Shown one piece after another: positions 8,200 to 16,202 of a DNA stretch of 64,000 nucleotides (its first letter is position 1; each line of letters starts with the position of its first letter). The notes under the pieces were generated by a model. The model was given only the letters and a program-made list of their open reading frames with translations, was not told the DNA's origin and made no database searches. The position numbers and the translations under genes are program-made. Source of the DNA: Oscillatoriaceae cyanobacterium M33_DOE_052 (GTDB taxonomy: Bacteria; Cyanobacteriota; Cyanobacteriia; Cyanobacteriales; Laspinemataceae); NCBI GenBank assembly GCA_015296065.1, contig DVDU01000100.1, positions 106,021-170,020 on the forward strand, written 5' to 3'.

Positions 8200-9044
8200 T
8201 AAAATCGGTGGTAATTACTGGGGTTTCTTCCGGTTTTGGCAGAGGCATGGTGGATGAATTTTTGCAGCGGGGATGGCAAGTGATTGCCACGATGCGTAAT
8301 GTTGACAGTAAGCGGGAACTTTTTGCGGCACCTTTGGCGCAATATGGGGAGGAAAAACTAACTTTGCTCAATCTTGACCTGACGGACTCGGAGCAGGTAA
8401 AATCTGTGATTGATACTGTGCTAAATTATGGTTCTTTACACTGTTTAATTCATAATGCGGCATTTAGAATTTTTGGGGCTTTAGAAAACCTCAGTGAAGC
8501 GCAAATTAGGCATCAATTTGAGGTGAATTTTTTTGGGGCTGTATCCCTAACCCAGGCTTTTCTCCCCCTGCTCCGCCAAAGTCAGGGGAGTATCATCTTT
8601 ATTTCTTCTACTTTTGGCTTTTGTCCCTATCCTCTCACTAGCGCACATTGTGCCAGTAAGCACGCTTTAGAAGGTTTTGCCGAAAGTCTTTATTATGAGC
8701 TACAACCCCACGGTGTGGATGTGGCAATTATTGAACCGGGGGCAAGTCAAACTAACTCGATGCAAAACCGCGCTTGGGGAGCTGGTGATAGTCCCACCTA
8801 CCAATTACAAACGGCCAATTATCAAAAATTGCAACAAAGAATTACGGGGAATGCTGCTAATAATACGCCGATAGTGGCTCGACTGGCGGCGGATATTGCG
8901 GCGGGGAAACGGCACCCTTTCCGCTCTCGCGTGGGGACCGATGCTCAGATAACATATCTGTTCCAAAAATTCCTGCCTCAACGGCTGCGCATTCCTTTGG
9001 CTAATTTTATCTATAAAAGTCTTTTTTGTCAAGAGGTTAAATAA
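8196..9044 (+). CDS. Short-chain dehydrogenase/reductase with Tyr-to-His change at the active site
   Basis: This 282-residue Rossmann protein has the classical SDR cofactor motif (TGVSSGFGRG, residues 8-17), NAA at 88-90 and the catalytic serine region IIFISST (133-139). Where the catalytic YxxxK is expected, the sequence reads SAHCASKHALEG, so H151 replaces the usual tyrosine while K155 is kept. The ATG at 8196 overlaps the upstream stop (ATGA) and gives the canonical N terminus. A longer frame from 8121 lies inside the Rieske gene and adds nothing recognisable. The next gene starts on the base after its stop. It presumably oxidises or reduces an alcohol or ketone of the cluster product, unless the histidine has altered its chemistry. 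Confidence 0.85.
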   Translation: MIKSVVITGVSSGFGRGMVDEFLQRGWQVIATMRNVDSKRELFAAPLAQYGEEKLTLLNLDLTDSEQVKSVIDTVLNYGSLHCLIHNAAFRIFGALENLSEAQIRHQFEVNFFGAVSLTQAFLPLLRQSQGSIIFISSTFGFCPYPLTSAHCASKHALEGFAESLYYELQPHGVDVAIIEPGASQTNSMQNRAWGAGDSPTYQLQTANYQKLQQRITGNAANNTPIVARLAADIAAGKRHPFRSRVGTDAQITYLFQKFLPQRLRIPLANFIYKSLFCQEVK

Positions 9045-9986
9045 ATGATTTTTGGGCATAAAACCGCTGGTTTTGAGTTGCCGAGTTGGGGGAGTGACCA
9101 TAAGTGCGATCGGCTCCTCTCCGCCGCCCTCAAAAGCCGCCTTGGTAAACCTATCCCCACCACCGACCCACCAGAATTTCCCTACTGGGATGCGGCTTAC
9201 TTTGGTTTAGATAAAGTAGGCATTTTCCGCGATTCTACCCCAGACGCGCAACAGCAAATTTTGCATTTATGCAGCATGGAATTGCTCGCCGAAGCCTATT
9301 TTATAGAAAAAGCCGGGGTGGGTTATATGGCGAAAATGACCCTGATGGCAGAAACCACCCAAGAGCGGATGCTCTACGCCATGTTTGGCGCGGACGAAGC
9401 CACCCACTTAGGGCAAATTATCTCCTTTTTGCCCGTGGAACCTGCCGCTACCTCCGATAAGTTTCTTCAGTTATTATCGGAGTTGGTAGAAACCGAAGAT
9501 AAAAGCCTGCTTTTGTTTTTGATGCAAGTGGTGTTAGAAGGTTGGGGACTCACCCACTACCGCAGTCTCGCCAAACACTGTCGCCACGCACTTTTAGGGC
9601 AGATGTTCCACAACTTTTTACAAGAAGAATCCCGCCACCACGCCGCTGGTGAGATGATTTTTACGGCAACTACTTTATCTATGGCTAGTGAGCATGCTAT
9701 TATAGAAGCATTGACATTGTTTTTACAGATGGTGCAAGCGGGGCCGCAGCGAGTGGTTGGGGTTTTAGAGCGGGTGAAAGGTCATTTCTCAGGAGTGCAA
9801 AAAGTTAAAATCTTCGAGGAATTGGATACAGAAACTCACAGCGGTACTCGGTTAGCGGTACTGCATGGTTTGATGCAGCCGCCTAATGCTAGAGGTATTG
9901 TTGCCGAGCTGCAACACCGGGGGGCATTCCAGCCTTTCTCGCCTAGTGTATGTGCTGCTTTGTCTGAAGTGGCGGTATTGGGGTAG
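9045..9986 (+). CDS. Ferritin-like diiron protein, putative oxygenase
   Basis: This 313-residue, mostly helical protein has two ExxH pairs typical of ferritin-like diiron sites: E118/H121 in ADEATHLG and E195/H198 in QEESRHHAAGE. Additional glutamates suitable as ligands lie in MELLAEAYFIEKAG (E79-E88) and VVLEGWG (E165). Such proteins activate dioxygen for hydroxylation, desaturation or N-oxidation. The start ATG follows the SDR stop immediately, so the two are translationally coupled. About 60 residues at the C terminus show no known domain. The reaction is unknown. It is distinct from the AurF/CylC-like protein encoded at 11335. Confidence 0.75.
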   Translation: MIFGHKTAGFELPSWGSDHKCDRLLSAALKSRLGKPIPTTDPPEFPYWDAAYFGLDKVGIFRDSTPDAQQQILHLCSMELLAEAYFIEKAGVGYMAKMTLMAETTQERMLYAMFGADEATHLGQIISFLPVEPAATSDKFLQLLSELVETEDKSLLLFLMQVVLEGWGLTHYRSLAKHCRHALLGQMFHNFLQEESRHHAAGEMIFTATTLSMASEHAIIEALTLFLQMVQAGPQRVVGVLERVKGHFSGVQKVKIFEELDTETHSGTRLAVLHGLMQPPNARGIVAELQHRGAFQPFSPSVCAALSEVAVLG

Positions 9987-10172
9987 GGAAGGAATGCAAA
10001 CAAGTTACATCCTTGCTATACTAGAAATCGAATGGTACTTGATGGCTTGAAATCAGGCGAGCAAGTCCCGCTCTTGTTCAAGTCTGGAGGTCTGGTGGCT
10101 TCCCAAGACTAAAAATCACAAATTCAAATTCAAAAGGAGCAATTATGATTTTGGAGAATAGGAGAATAAGTT

Positions 10173-10385
10173 ATGCCCTCGCCTGGGAATCAAGCGGATA
10201 CAGAAATAGTAGCTCAAGCACACGCCTTGATCCAAGCTGGTCAAGCCCCAACCATGCGCGACGCACTGAAAATTTTAATGCAGGAGGCAAAAAGAAACCG
10301 GGATATGGAACGACAGCAGCGAATAAAAGCCACTCAAAAAGCTAAGGATTGCCGCCGAAGCAGGCAAAGCCACGACAAAAAGTAG
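10173..10385 (+). CDS. Small hypothetical protein
   Basis: The 70-residue product has an amphipathic N-terminal half (QADTEIVAQAHALIQAGQ, then PTMRDALKILMQEAK) and a very basic tail. A good ribosome-binding sequence (GGAG, eight bases upstream) precedes the ATG. An overlapping frame from 10145 also has a GGAG but encodes serine-rich, non-protein-like sequence. It lies alone between the first and second groups of cluster genes on the same strand. No family was recognised; the helix-rich composition suggests a small binding or regulatory protein. Confidence 0.5.
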   Translation: MPSPGNQADTEIVAQAHALIQAGQAPTMRDALKILMQEAKRNRDMERQQRIKATQKAKDCRRSRQSHDKK

Positions 10386-10474
10386 GCTGAACACAGAATC
10401 AAGCCCAAATTATAAAGATTTGGGTATCCACAAATCTGAATTTATTAATTAAATATTAATCAAAATAATATCGT

Positions 10475-11296
10475 ATGATTCAACATAATGTTGAAAATCC
10501 AATTCTGGATAATTTAGATTCAGACGATCCGGATCGGCAAGCTGTCGCCCTAATGGACTTGGTTGATGCCCAATTTTACCCGGCAGCTCCCCACATCGTG
10601 CGGTTGCTCAAATCTCCTGAAGCGGATATTAGAGCTGATGCTGCATATGCTTTGGGTTATCTCGGTGTGGATGAACCCCAGAGGTATGGTGTCGCATTAA
10701 TGGAGTTGCTGGATGATGGGGAAGAGTTGGTTAGGTGTGAAGCGGTGGAGGCTTTAGGTTTGCTGGTTTATTCGCCTGCTGTGGATAATCTAAAAAAATT
10801 GTTAAGAGAAGATTCATCGCCCCTAGTACGGGCGTCAGCAGCAGAAGCGTTGGGGCAATTAGGAAAATCGGAAGCGTTAGAGGTTCTAGAAGATTCGCTG
10901 CGGGATGCTGATGAGGATGAGTCGGTGAGAGCTTATGCGGCTAACGCGATCGGGCTGTTGCATTATCCCCCAGAAGCGCAAATATTGGGCAAACTGAAAA
11001 ATTATCTGGCGGTCGAATGTTCTTTGAGTGTAAAATCAGAATTACTCGGTGCTATCTATTGGCTGGGGACTAAGGCAGCTCTGTCAGAGCTGCTGGAATT
11101 GTTGACAAATGCGGATGAAAATTTGGCTACATCAATCTTGAATATTTTAACAGATTTGGCGGGACGCCATTCCCCATCAATGCTGGCAACAGATGCAGGG
11201 AATATGGGGGAGGTGTTGCGGGCGATCGCTCAACGCTTTCCCATCTTAGCTCCTCATGCCCAGCAACTACTCATAGCCACCGGCTCCCAAAGCTAA
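10475..11296 (+). CDS. HEAT-repeat protein (PBS-lyase-like repeats)
   Basis: This 273-residue protein is built of about six to seven HEAT repeats of around 30 residues, each with the pattern VRxxAAxALGxLG (for example DIRADAAYALGYLG at about 50-63, LVRCEAVEALGLL, LVRASAAEALGQLG, SVRAYAANAIGLL). Such repeats occur in phycobilin lyases (CpcE/F), in lyase-like proteins and in general scaffolds. Here it lies 38 bases upstream of the AurF/CylC-like gene, on the same strand, so a scaffold or maturation role for the cluster's enzymes is more likely than bilin attachment. That is inference; no bilin lyase partner is present. Confidence 0.8.
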   Translation: MIQHNVENPILDNLDSDDPDRQAVALMDLVDAQFYPAAPHIVRLLKSPEADIRADAAYALGYLGVDEPQRYGVALMELLDDGEELVRCEAVEALGLLVYSPAVDNLKKLLREDSSPLVRASAAEALGQLGKSEALEVLEDSLRDADEDESVRAYAANAIGLLHYPPEAQILGKLKNYLAVECSLSVKSELLGAIYWLGTKAALSELLELLTNADENLATSILNILTDLAGRHSPSMLATDAGNMGEVLRAIAQRFPILAPHAQQLLIATGSQS

Positions 11297-11334
11297 AATA
11301 TCGCCAACCCGATAACCAACTAACATTTACATAT

Positions 11335-12510
11335 ATGAACACCAATTTCACCGACCCAAAAAACAACACTCTCCTAGAAAACCAGCAGGTTTACCGCCGT
11401 CTAGAAATCAACTATACGCGCAACAAAAAACAAGATCATACACAGCTTTTAGATGCAGCAGCGGCAGCTTTCAGATATGAAGATTGCCGCGATGAATACT
11501 GGAACCCAGAAGAGTTTTCCCTATTCTATGGCACCCCTTTATGGGAGCAAGCCAGTGTCAGTCAGCGAGTGATTTTAAATCAGCTTTACTGGGTGGCTTA
11601 TTACTCCCAGATTATTTCGGCGGAAATTGCTACCATATTATTCAACCAAACCAGTGCCGCCGGACTTTATGCTTTAGAAGATTTTCGCTTAGTCTGCGAT
11701 ATGCTAGACTTGGAATCAGCCCAAGAGCGTGCCCATATCAATGCTTTTAAAACCGTATCCAACCAAGTAGAAGCCGCCTTATTTGGTAAGCGTATTTTCA
11801 GCTATCCCATGCGCGGGCCGTTTGCGGAAACTATGATTTTTGCCGATACCAACGCCCTCAAGGCTTGGTGGAAAAAATTGCAGCTTCGGGCTTTTGGAAT
11901 GCTATCATCTGATAATGCCTTTCTCGCTTGCCAGTATTTTACCGTGCGGGGTTTGCGCACTCTCAACGGTAAGCTGGTACAACACAAATTAAGTAATTAT
12001 TACCAGCATCACGCCGACAAAGAAAATGCTCCCATTCCAGCCAAAATATCCTACTATCACTTTATGGATGAGAGTTTCCATTTTAACAGTTCTACCATTG
12101 TAGGGCATGATGTGGTAAAATGCCTGAACCCACCCACGGATTTTGAAAAATTCGCGGCTAATTTGGGGTTGAAAGGGTGCCAAAAAGACCATTATAATTT
12201 TTCCGTAGCGATTAATGGCATTTTTTGGTATGACCCCGCCTTATATCCGGCGATTTATCAGGTGTTGCGATCCCCGGTGTTTGGTATGGATGATGGGGAA
12301 GCTAAGCAAATGATGCGACTCTGTTTCACGGAGGAATCCGACGGTTTACACCGCAGTTACCAAACTCACCGGGAGGCGGTAGCTTCTTATCAGGCGTATT
12401 TAGAAAAAGTGGATTATGCTTGGCAGGTGAATAAGGAAATGAGTTTAATGGCAGCAAATTCGATTCCTAAGTATTTGGCAACGCAAAAGCGGGCTTTGGC
12501 TAAGTTTTAA
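11335..12510 (+). CDS. AurF/CylC-like dimetal-carboxylate oxygenase or halogenase
   Basis: This 391-residue helical protein carries the ligand pattern of AurF-type dimetal enzymes: E97 (SAEIATILFNQ), E131/H134 (SAQERAHINAF) and H242-x3-E246-x2-H249 (YYHFMDESFHF). AurF itself oxidises an aromatic amine to a nitro group. The cyanobacterial relatives around CylC chlorinate unactivated carbons of fatty acyl chains. The helix expected to supply a further carboxylate (ACQYFTVRGLRTLNGKLVQ) has Q200 rather than Glu at the most likely ligand position. The protein follows the HEAT gene and precedes the second Rieske gene by 14 bases. Whether it is an N-oxygenase, hydroxylase or halogenase cannot be decided from sequence. 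Confidence 0.75.
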   Translation: MNTNFTDPKNNTLLENQQVYRRLEINYTRNKKQDHTQLLDAAAAAFRYEDCRDEYWNPEEFSLFYGTPLWEQASVSQRVILNQLYWVAYYSQIISAEIATILFNQTSAAGLYALEDFRLVCDMLDLESAQERAHINAFKTVSNQVEAALFGKRIFSYPMRGPFAETMIFADTNALKAWWKKLQLRAFGMLSSDNAFLACQYFTVRGLRTLNGKLVQHKLSNYYQHHADKENAPIPAKISYYHFMDESFHFNSSTIVGHDVVKCLNPPTDFEKFAANLGLKGCQKDHYNFSVAINGIFWYDPALYPAIYQVLRSPVFGMDDGEAKQMMRLCFTEESDGLHRSYQTHREAVASYQAYLEKVDYAWQVNKEMSLMAANSIPKYLATQKRALAKF

Positions 12511-12524
12511 AACCACAATTTACT

Positions 12525-13532
12525 ATGAAAATATTCAACAACTTTGATATCGTGGCCAAAGGATGGTATATTGCTTGTCCCAGCAATTCTTTGCCCAAAG
12601 GTCAAGTTAAATCTCTGGAACTGTGCGGGCAAAAAATTGCTCTATTTCGGGGAGAAGATGGGAAAGTGAGGGCAATAGATGCGTTTTGTCCTCATTTAGG
12701 AACTGATTTGGGGATTGGGCGAGTGGATGGCAATTTGCTCCGGTGTTATTTTCACCATTGGGCTTTTGATGGCGAGGGAAAATGTCGGGATATTCCCTGT
12801 CAGGCGGAAATTCCTGAGAAAGCGCGTTTACGTGGTTATGCCACTGATGAAAAATATAGTTTTATTTGGGTTTATCCCGATGCGAATGCGCCGGAGGGAG
12901 TGGTAGAGTTTGACGAACTTAAAGGTCAAGAAGTGGTGGCGTTAGCGGATAAACCGTTGCAACGTCACTGTCATCACCATATTTGTATGATGAATGGTAT
13001 TGATGCCCAGCATTTACGCACAGTTCACCGGATAAATGTAAATTTAAATCTGTCTTTAGACCAGGATAGTTCGGGGAGAATTATCGATTTTACTCTCAGC
13101 GGCGAGTTTCCTAATTCTACTTGGGGGGAAAAAGTGGGGCGGTGGCTTTTGGGCAGTCGTTATGCTTATTCTATGCGTTATGCTGATGGTTGTATCGGAC
13201 TGCTTACCATTATGAAGGATGTAAAATTGTTGCCGCCTCTGCATATGATTTATGCTTACACACCTTTACCGGCTGGGAAAACGGGGGTACAACCGATTTA
13301 TGTGACGGCAAAACGAGAGGGGGTTTTCGGTTGGGTGGTAGCGCGGTTTTTGCTGTGGCTGACTCGCTGGTTTTATTATGTGTTGCGGGATGAGGATGGC
13401 CAAATTTATGATAATATTTGTTACAATCCTCAGAATTTACTCCCCATCGATGGTAATTTAGTGGCATATATGGCTTATGTGAATCGGTTAGAGCCATCGG
13501 GGTGGTCGAAAACCCATAATTTGGTAAGTTAA
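12525..13532 (+). CDS. Rieske non-heme iron oxygenase (cluster gene 2)
   Basis: This 335-residue protein has Rieske ligands C55, H57, C74, H77 (CPHLGTDLGIG and CYFHHWAFD) and a mononuclear iron triad D160, H163, H168 (NGIDAQHLRTVH). Domain order and the hydrophobic C-terminal stretch (FGWVVARFLLWLTRWFYYVL) match the first Rieske protein of the cluster, so the two are paralogues that probably act on similar, lipophilic substrates. The start is 14 bases behind the AurF/CylC-like gene and the ferredoxin start follows its stop without a gap, which indicates one transcript and a likely electron donor. Confidence 0.88.
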   Translation: MKIFNNFDIVAKGWYIACPSNSLPKGQVKSLELCGQKIALFRGEDGKVRAIDAFCPHLGTDLGIGRVDGNLLRCYFHHWAFDGEGKCRDIPCQAEIPEKARLRGYATDEKYSFIWVYPDANAPEGVVEFDELKGQEVVALADKPLQRHCHHHICMMNGIDAQHLRTVHRINVNLNLSLDQDSSGRIIDFTLSGEFPNSTWGEKVGRWLLGSRYAYSMRYADGCIGLLTIMKDVKLLPPLHMIYAYTPLPAGKTGVQPIYVTAKREGVFGWVVARFLLWLTRWFYYVLRDEDGQIYDNICYNPQNLLPIDGNLVAYMAYVNRLEPSGWSKTHNLVS

Positions 13533-13832
13533 ATGAGTGAAAAAACTTGTGTGGTGAGGTTTCCTGGTACGGATTATCCGCCGCTGGAGTTAAAAGCTGG
13601 GGATAAACTGTCGGAACATCTGACGGCGCAGAATTCGCCAGTTTTGTTTGGTTGTCGCACGGGTATCTGTGGCACTTGTTTGGTGCTGGTTGAGGGGGAT
13701 ATCCCACCGCCGGGGGAGGATGAGAGGGAAATTTTATATGTGATGGAAATGGAAAATACCCCAGCGAGGTTAGCTTGTATGGTGGAGCTAACTGGGGATA
13801 TTAACCTGGTATTTGTTGAGGAGCAAATGTGA
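13533..13832 (+). CDS. [2Fe-2S] ferredoxin, plant/bacterial type
   Basis: This 99-residue protein has the C-x4-C-x2-C-xn-C cluster ligands of plant-type ferredoxins: C41, C46 and C49 in GCRTGICGTC, and C82 in RLACMV. It sits between two Rieske oxygenase genes: its start directly follows the upstream stop, and its stop overlaps the GTG start of the downstream one. It is therefore the obvious electron carrier for the cluster's oxygenases. No ferredoxin reductase gene is present in the cluster, so electrons probably come from photosynthetic ferredoxin-NADP reductase or directly from photosystem I. Confidence 0.9.
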   Translation: MSEKTCVVRFPGTDYPPLELKAGDKLSEHLTAQNSPVLFGCRTGICGTCLVLVEGDIPPPGEDEREILYVMEMENTPARLACMVELTGDINLVFVEEQM

Positions 13833-14851
13833 GGTTTGAGGATTTTTGGTATGTGGTGGGTTTGAGTGAGGAGTTAGGACAAAATAATGTCTTAGCGCGG
13901 ATGGTTCTGGGGGAATGGTTGGCGGTGTTTCGCGGGGAGGATGGGGAAGCAGTGGCGTTACGCGATCGCTGCATGCACCGCAATAGTCGCCTCTCCCCCG
14001 GAACAGTCTGCGCGGGAAAAATTCACTGTCCCTACCACGGTTGGGTATATGATAAAACCGGACAAGTGGTAGCAGTTCCCGCTGAGGGAGATAATTTGCA
14101 AAAGCTACCCGATCGGCGCGCCCAAAAATACGCCACCAAAGAACAAGACGGATATATCTACGTCCGTTTAGCCGATAAACCAACGGCAGAATTAGACCCA
14201 TTCCCCATGCCTTATTATAGTCAACCAGGATGGGAAACCGTGCGAGTAATTAACCGGTTTGCCAATAACGTCACCAACTGCGCCGAAAACTTTATCGACA
14301 TTCCCCACACCGTCTCAGTACATCCCGGAATTTTTCGCAACCCCCGCCAACAAAAACTAGAAATGACCGTGGAGCGGCGCAATGGTTCGGTATTTGTCAC
14401 TTACCGCAATGAAACAAATAATTTAGGAATGTGGGAAAAATTCCTAAACTGGCGTGGGGGTCAAGTGCATCATACCGATAGCTTTCATATGCCTAATGTC
14501 ACCAGCGTAGAATATAATTTTGGCAACCACAGGCGCTTTTTTATCACCAGTCAATCTATCCCAGAAACCGATAATAGCACTTTAGTTTACACAGATGTAA
14601 CGTTTAATTACGGAATTTGGAACAAGTTGGCGCGTCCTTTCGTCCGGTGGACAGCCCAAAAAATTATCGACCAAGATATCATTATTTTGGGCATTCAGGG
14701 AGAAGTAATTGCTAAATATGGCAGCAAGTTTGCCAATACTCCTGCCGATACCATTCACGTTTTGGTTGAATCAATTCGCCATTCCCTAGAGGTAGGAGAA
14801 GACCCCAGAAAGCTCCCAGAAATAAAGCGTGAAGTTGATTTTTGGGTGTAA
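13829..14851 (+). CDS. Rieske non-heme iron oxygenase (cluster gene 3, different subfamily)
   Basis: This 340-residue protein has Rieske ligands C48, H50, C67, H70 (CMHRNSRLSPG and CPYHGWVYD) and an iron triad D157, H160, H165 (NFIDIPHTVSVH). The Rieske sequence CPYHGW is the commoner type, unlike the CFFHNW/CYFHHW of the other two, so this is a separate lineage closer to demethylase or aromatic-ring oxygenases such as those in saxitoxin tailoring. Translation starts at GTG 13829, overlapping the ferredoxin stop (GTGA). An ATG at 13827-13829 is the last codon of the ferredoxin. The gap to the next gene is 23 bases. The substrate is unknown. Confidence 0.87.
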   Translation: MRFEDFWYVVGLSEELGQNNVLARMVLGEWLAVFRGEDGEAVALRDRCMHRNSRLSPGTVCAGKIHCPYHGWVYDKTGQVVAVPAEGDNLQKLPDRRAQKYATKEQDGYIYVRLADKPTAELDPFPMPYYSQPGWETVRVINRFANNVTNCAENFIDIPHTVSVHPGIFRNPRQQKLEMTVERRNGSVFVTYRNETNNLGMWEKFLNWRGGQVHHTDSFHMPNVTSVEYNFGNHRRFFITSQSIPETDNSTLVYTDVTFNYGIWNKLARPFVRWTAQKIIDQDIIILGIQGEVIAKYGSKFANTPADTIHVLVESIRHSLEVGEDPRKLPEIKREVDFWV

Positions 14852-14874
14852 AAATTTAGTTTTGATGCAGCAAA

Positions 14875-15597
14875 ATGATAGTATTTGCAGCTTTTATTAT
14901 CTTAGTTGCCCTGACAGCAACTAAATCACATATTCGCACAGCTTGGCGCGAAAAAACCGGCGCTGATTGGCTGTTAGATGGTGCGGGTTTGTTTTGCCAA
15001 GGCATACTTATTCCCCTGCTCCAACTTACCATAGTTTATCAACTTTATCAATATCTGTTTCCTACTTATGCTGGCTGCTTACACTGGCATCCTGTAGCGG
15101 CTTTTGTGGCGAGTTTTGTCCTAGTAGATTATATTTATTATTGGAATCACCGGCTGCTACACTCTAGATACCTGTGGTCAGTGCATCGAGTGCATCACAC
15201 GATGACCACCAGGGATGTGCTGGGGACTTCCCGCAATACCCTATGGGCGAGTTTTTTAATCGTCTATCTGTGGGTTCATGGGTTGTTTCTTTACTTGTTG
15301 GCGCATCCGAGTTATTATGCTCTAGGGGTGAGTTTGACGGCGGCGCTGGATTTGTGGCGCCATAGTCAAATAGAATGGCCAGATAATTGGTTATTTCGGT
15401 GCTTGGGGTGGGTTTTGATTTTACCTCAAGACCACGCTTGGCACCATGCACCAGGGGATGATTGCAATTTCGGGGCAAATTTTAAGTTGTGGGATATGCT
15501 ACATGGGACTTATCGGGAGTCAGCAGAAGCTCCTGATGTTTTGGGGATTCCAGTTCCGCTAAATTTGATGCAAATGTTATTTTGGCCTTGGCTATGA
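14875..15597 (+). CDS. Fatty acid hydroxylase / sterol desaturase superfamily protein
   Basis: This 240-residue membrane protein has the histidine clusters of the diiron fatty-acid-hydroxylase superfamily: H92-x3-H96 (NHRLLH), H104-x2-HH (HRVHH, 104-108), H163 (WRHSQIEW) and H187-x2-HH (HAWHH, 187-191). Hydrophobic helices lie at about 1-15, 40-62, 74-90 and 124-160. It likely hydroxylates or desaturates a hydrophobic substrate at the membrane. The stop overlaps the start of the next gene (ATGA at 15594). The family also includes carotenoid and alkylglycerol oxygenases; which branch this belongs to cannot be told from sequence alone. Confidence 0.85.
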   Translation: MIVFAAFIILVALTATKSHIRTAWREKTGADWLLDGAGLFCQGILIPLLQLTIVYQLYQYLFPTYAGCLHWHPVAAFVASFVLVDYIYYWNHRLLHSRYLWSVHRVHHTMTTRDVLGTSRNTLWASFLIVYLWVHGLFLYLLAHPSYYALGVSLTAALDLWRHSQIEWPDNWLFRCLGWVLILPQDHAWHHAPGDDCNFGANFKLWDMLHGTYRESAEAPDVLGIPVPLNLMQMLFWPWL

Positions 15598-16202
15598 CTA
15601 CGCTTAGTAAGATACTGGCTTTTTTTCCGGCTACAGTGATGTTATTGTCCCTGTTGTCGTTTTTGTGGCTGTGCGGTGATGGGGGAATTTGGGCGCTGTT
15701 GGCTTTGGTGTTTTGGTTGTATGGTTTTCCCCTAATAGTTTATAGAATTCACAGCCATTTTTATCCTATAAAGGAGGGAATTAGCTATTTGCGTGGCCCG
15801 GATTATTCTCCTTGGTGGGGTAGCAGTCAAATTCAGTTAATTTATAGTAGTTTCCCGATGTTGGAGGTGGTGTTAAGATTGATTCCCGGCGCTTTTTCCG
15901 CGTGGTTGCGGTTGTGGGGTTCTCAGGTGGGTCAGGATGTGTATTGGACGCCGCATCTGGATCTTACGGATAGGGGTTTGGTGGAGGTGGGCGATCGCGT
16001 CATCGTCGGACACCGCGTGGGGTTCTACCCCCACACCATTAAACCCAAAAAAGATAACCTGATTTTGTATGTCAAAAAAATCAAAATTGGCAGCGATGTA
16101 TTTATTGGCGCCGGTTGTCGCCTCACTCCAGGAGCAGAAGTAGAAACCAGCACTTTTGTCCCCACCCTCACCGATATCTATCCCAATCAAAAGGTCAAAT
16201 AA
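15594..16202 (+). CDS. Membrane-anchored left-handed beta-helix acyltransferase-like protein
   Basis: The 202-residue product has two N-terminal hydrophobic helices (about 5-30 and 34-48) and then a hexapeptide-type repeat region: LVEVGDRVIVGHRVGF and IKIGSDVFIGAGCRLTPGAE. Left-handed beta-helix domains of this kind occur in acetyl/acyltransferases and at the C terminus of some peptide synthetases, including polylysine synthetase. H138 or H146 in VGHRVGFYPHTI could serve as general base. The ATG at 15594 was preferred over 15582 because it gives an ATGA overlap with the hydroxylase gene. Its stop overlaps the GH3 start. Acyl transfer in the cluster pathway is inference. Confidence 0.65.
   Translation: MTTLSKILAFFPATVMLLSLLSFLWLCGDGGIWALLALVFWLYGFPLIVYRIHSHFYPIKEGISYLRGPDYSPWWGSSQIQLIYSSFPMLEVVLRLIPGAFSAWLRLWGSQVGQDVYWTPHLDLTDRGLVEVGDRVIVGHRVGFYPHTIKPKKDNLILYVKKIKIGSDVFIGAGCRLTPGAEVETSTFVPTLTDIYPNQKVK

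Noticed and set aside
10000..10130. Possible tRNA near GTTCAAGTCTGG in the spacer behind the ferritin-like gene
   Set aside because: No seven-base acceptor stem or anticodon arm could be folded around it.
10145..10345. Small frame starting 28 bases upstream of the 70-residue small protein
   Set aside because: It has a good ribosome-binding sequence but serine-rich, non-protein-like composition and overlaps the more convincing frame at 10173.
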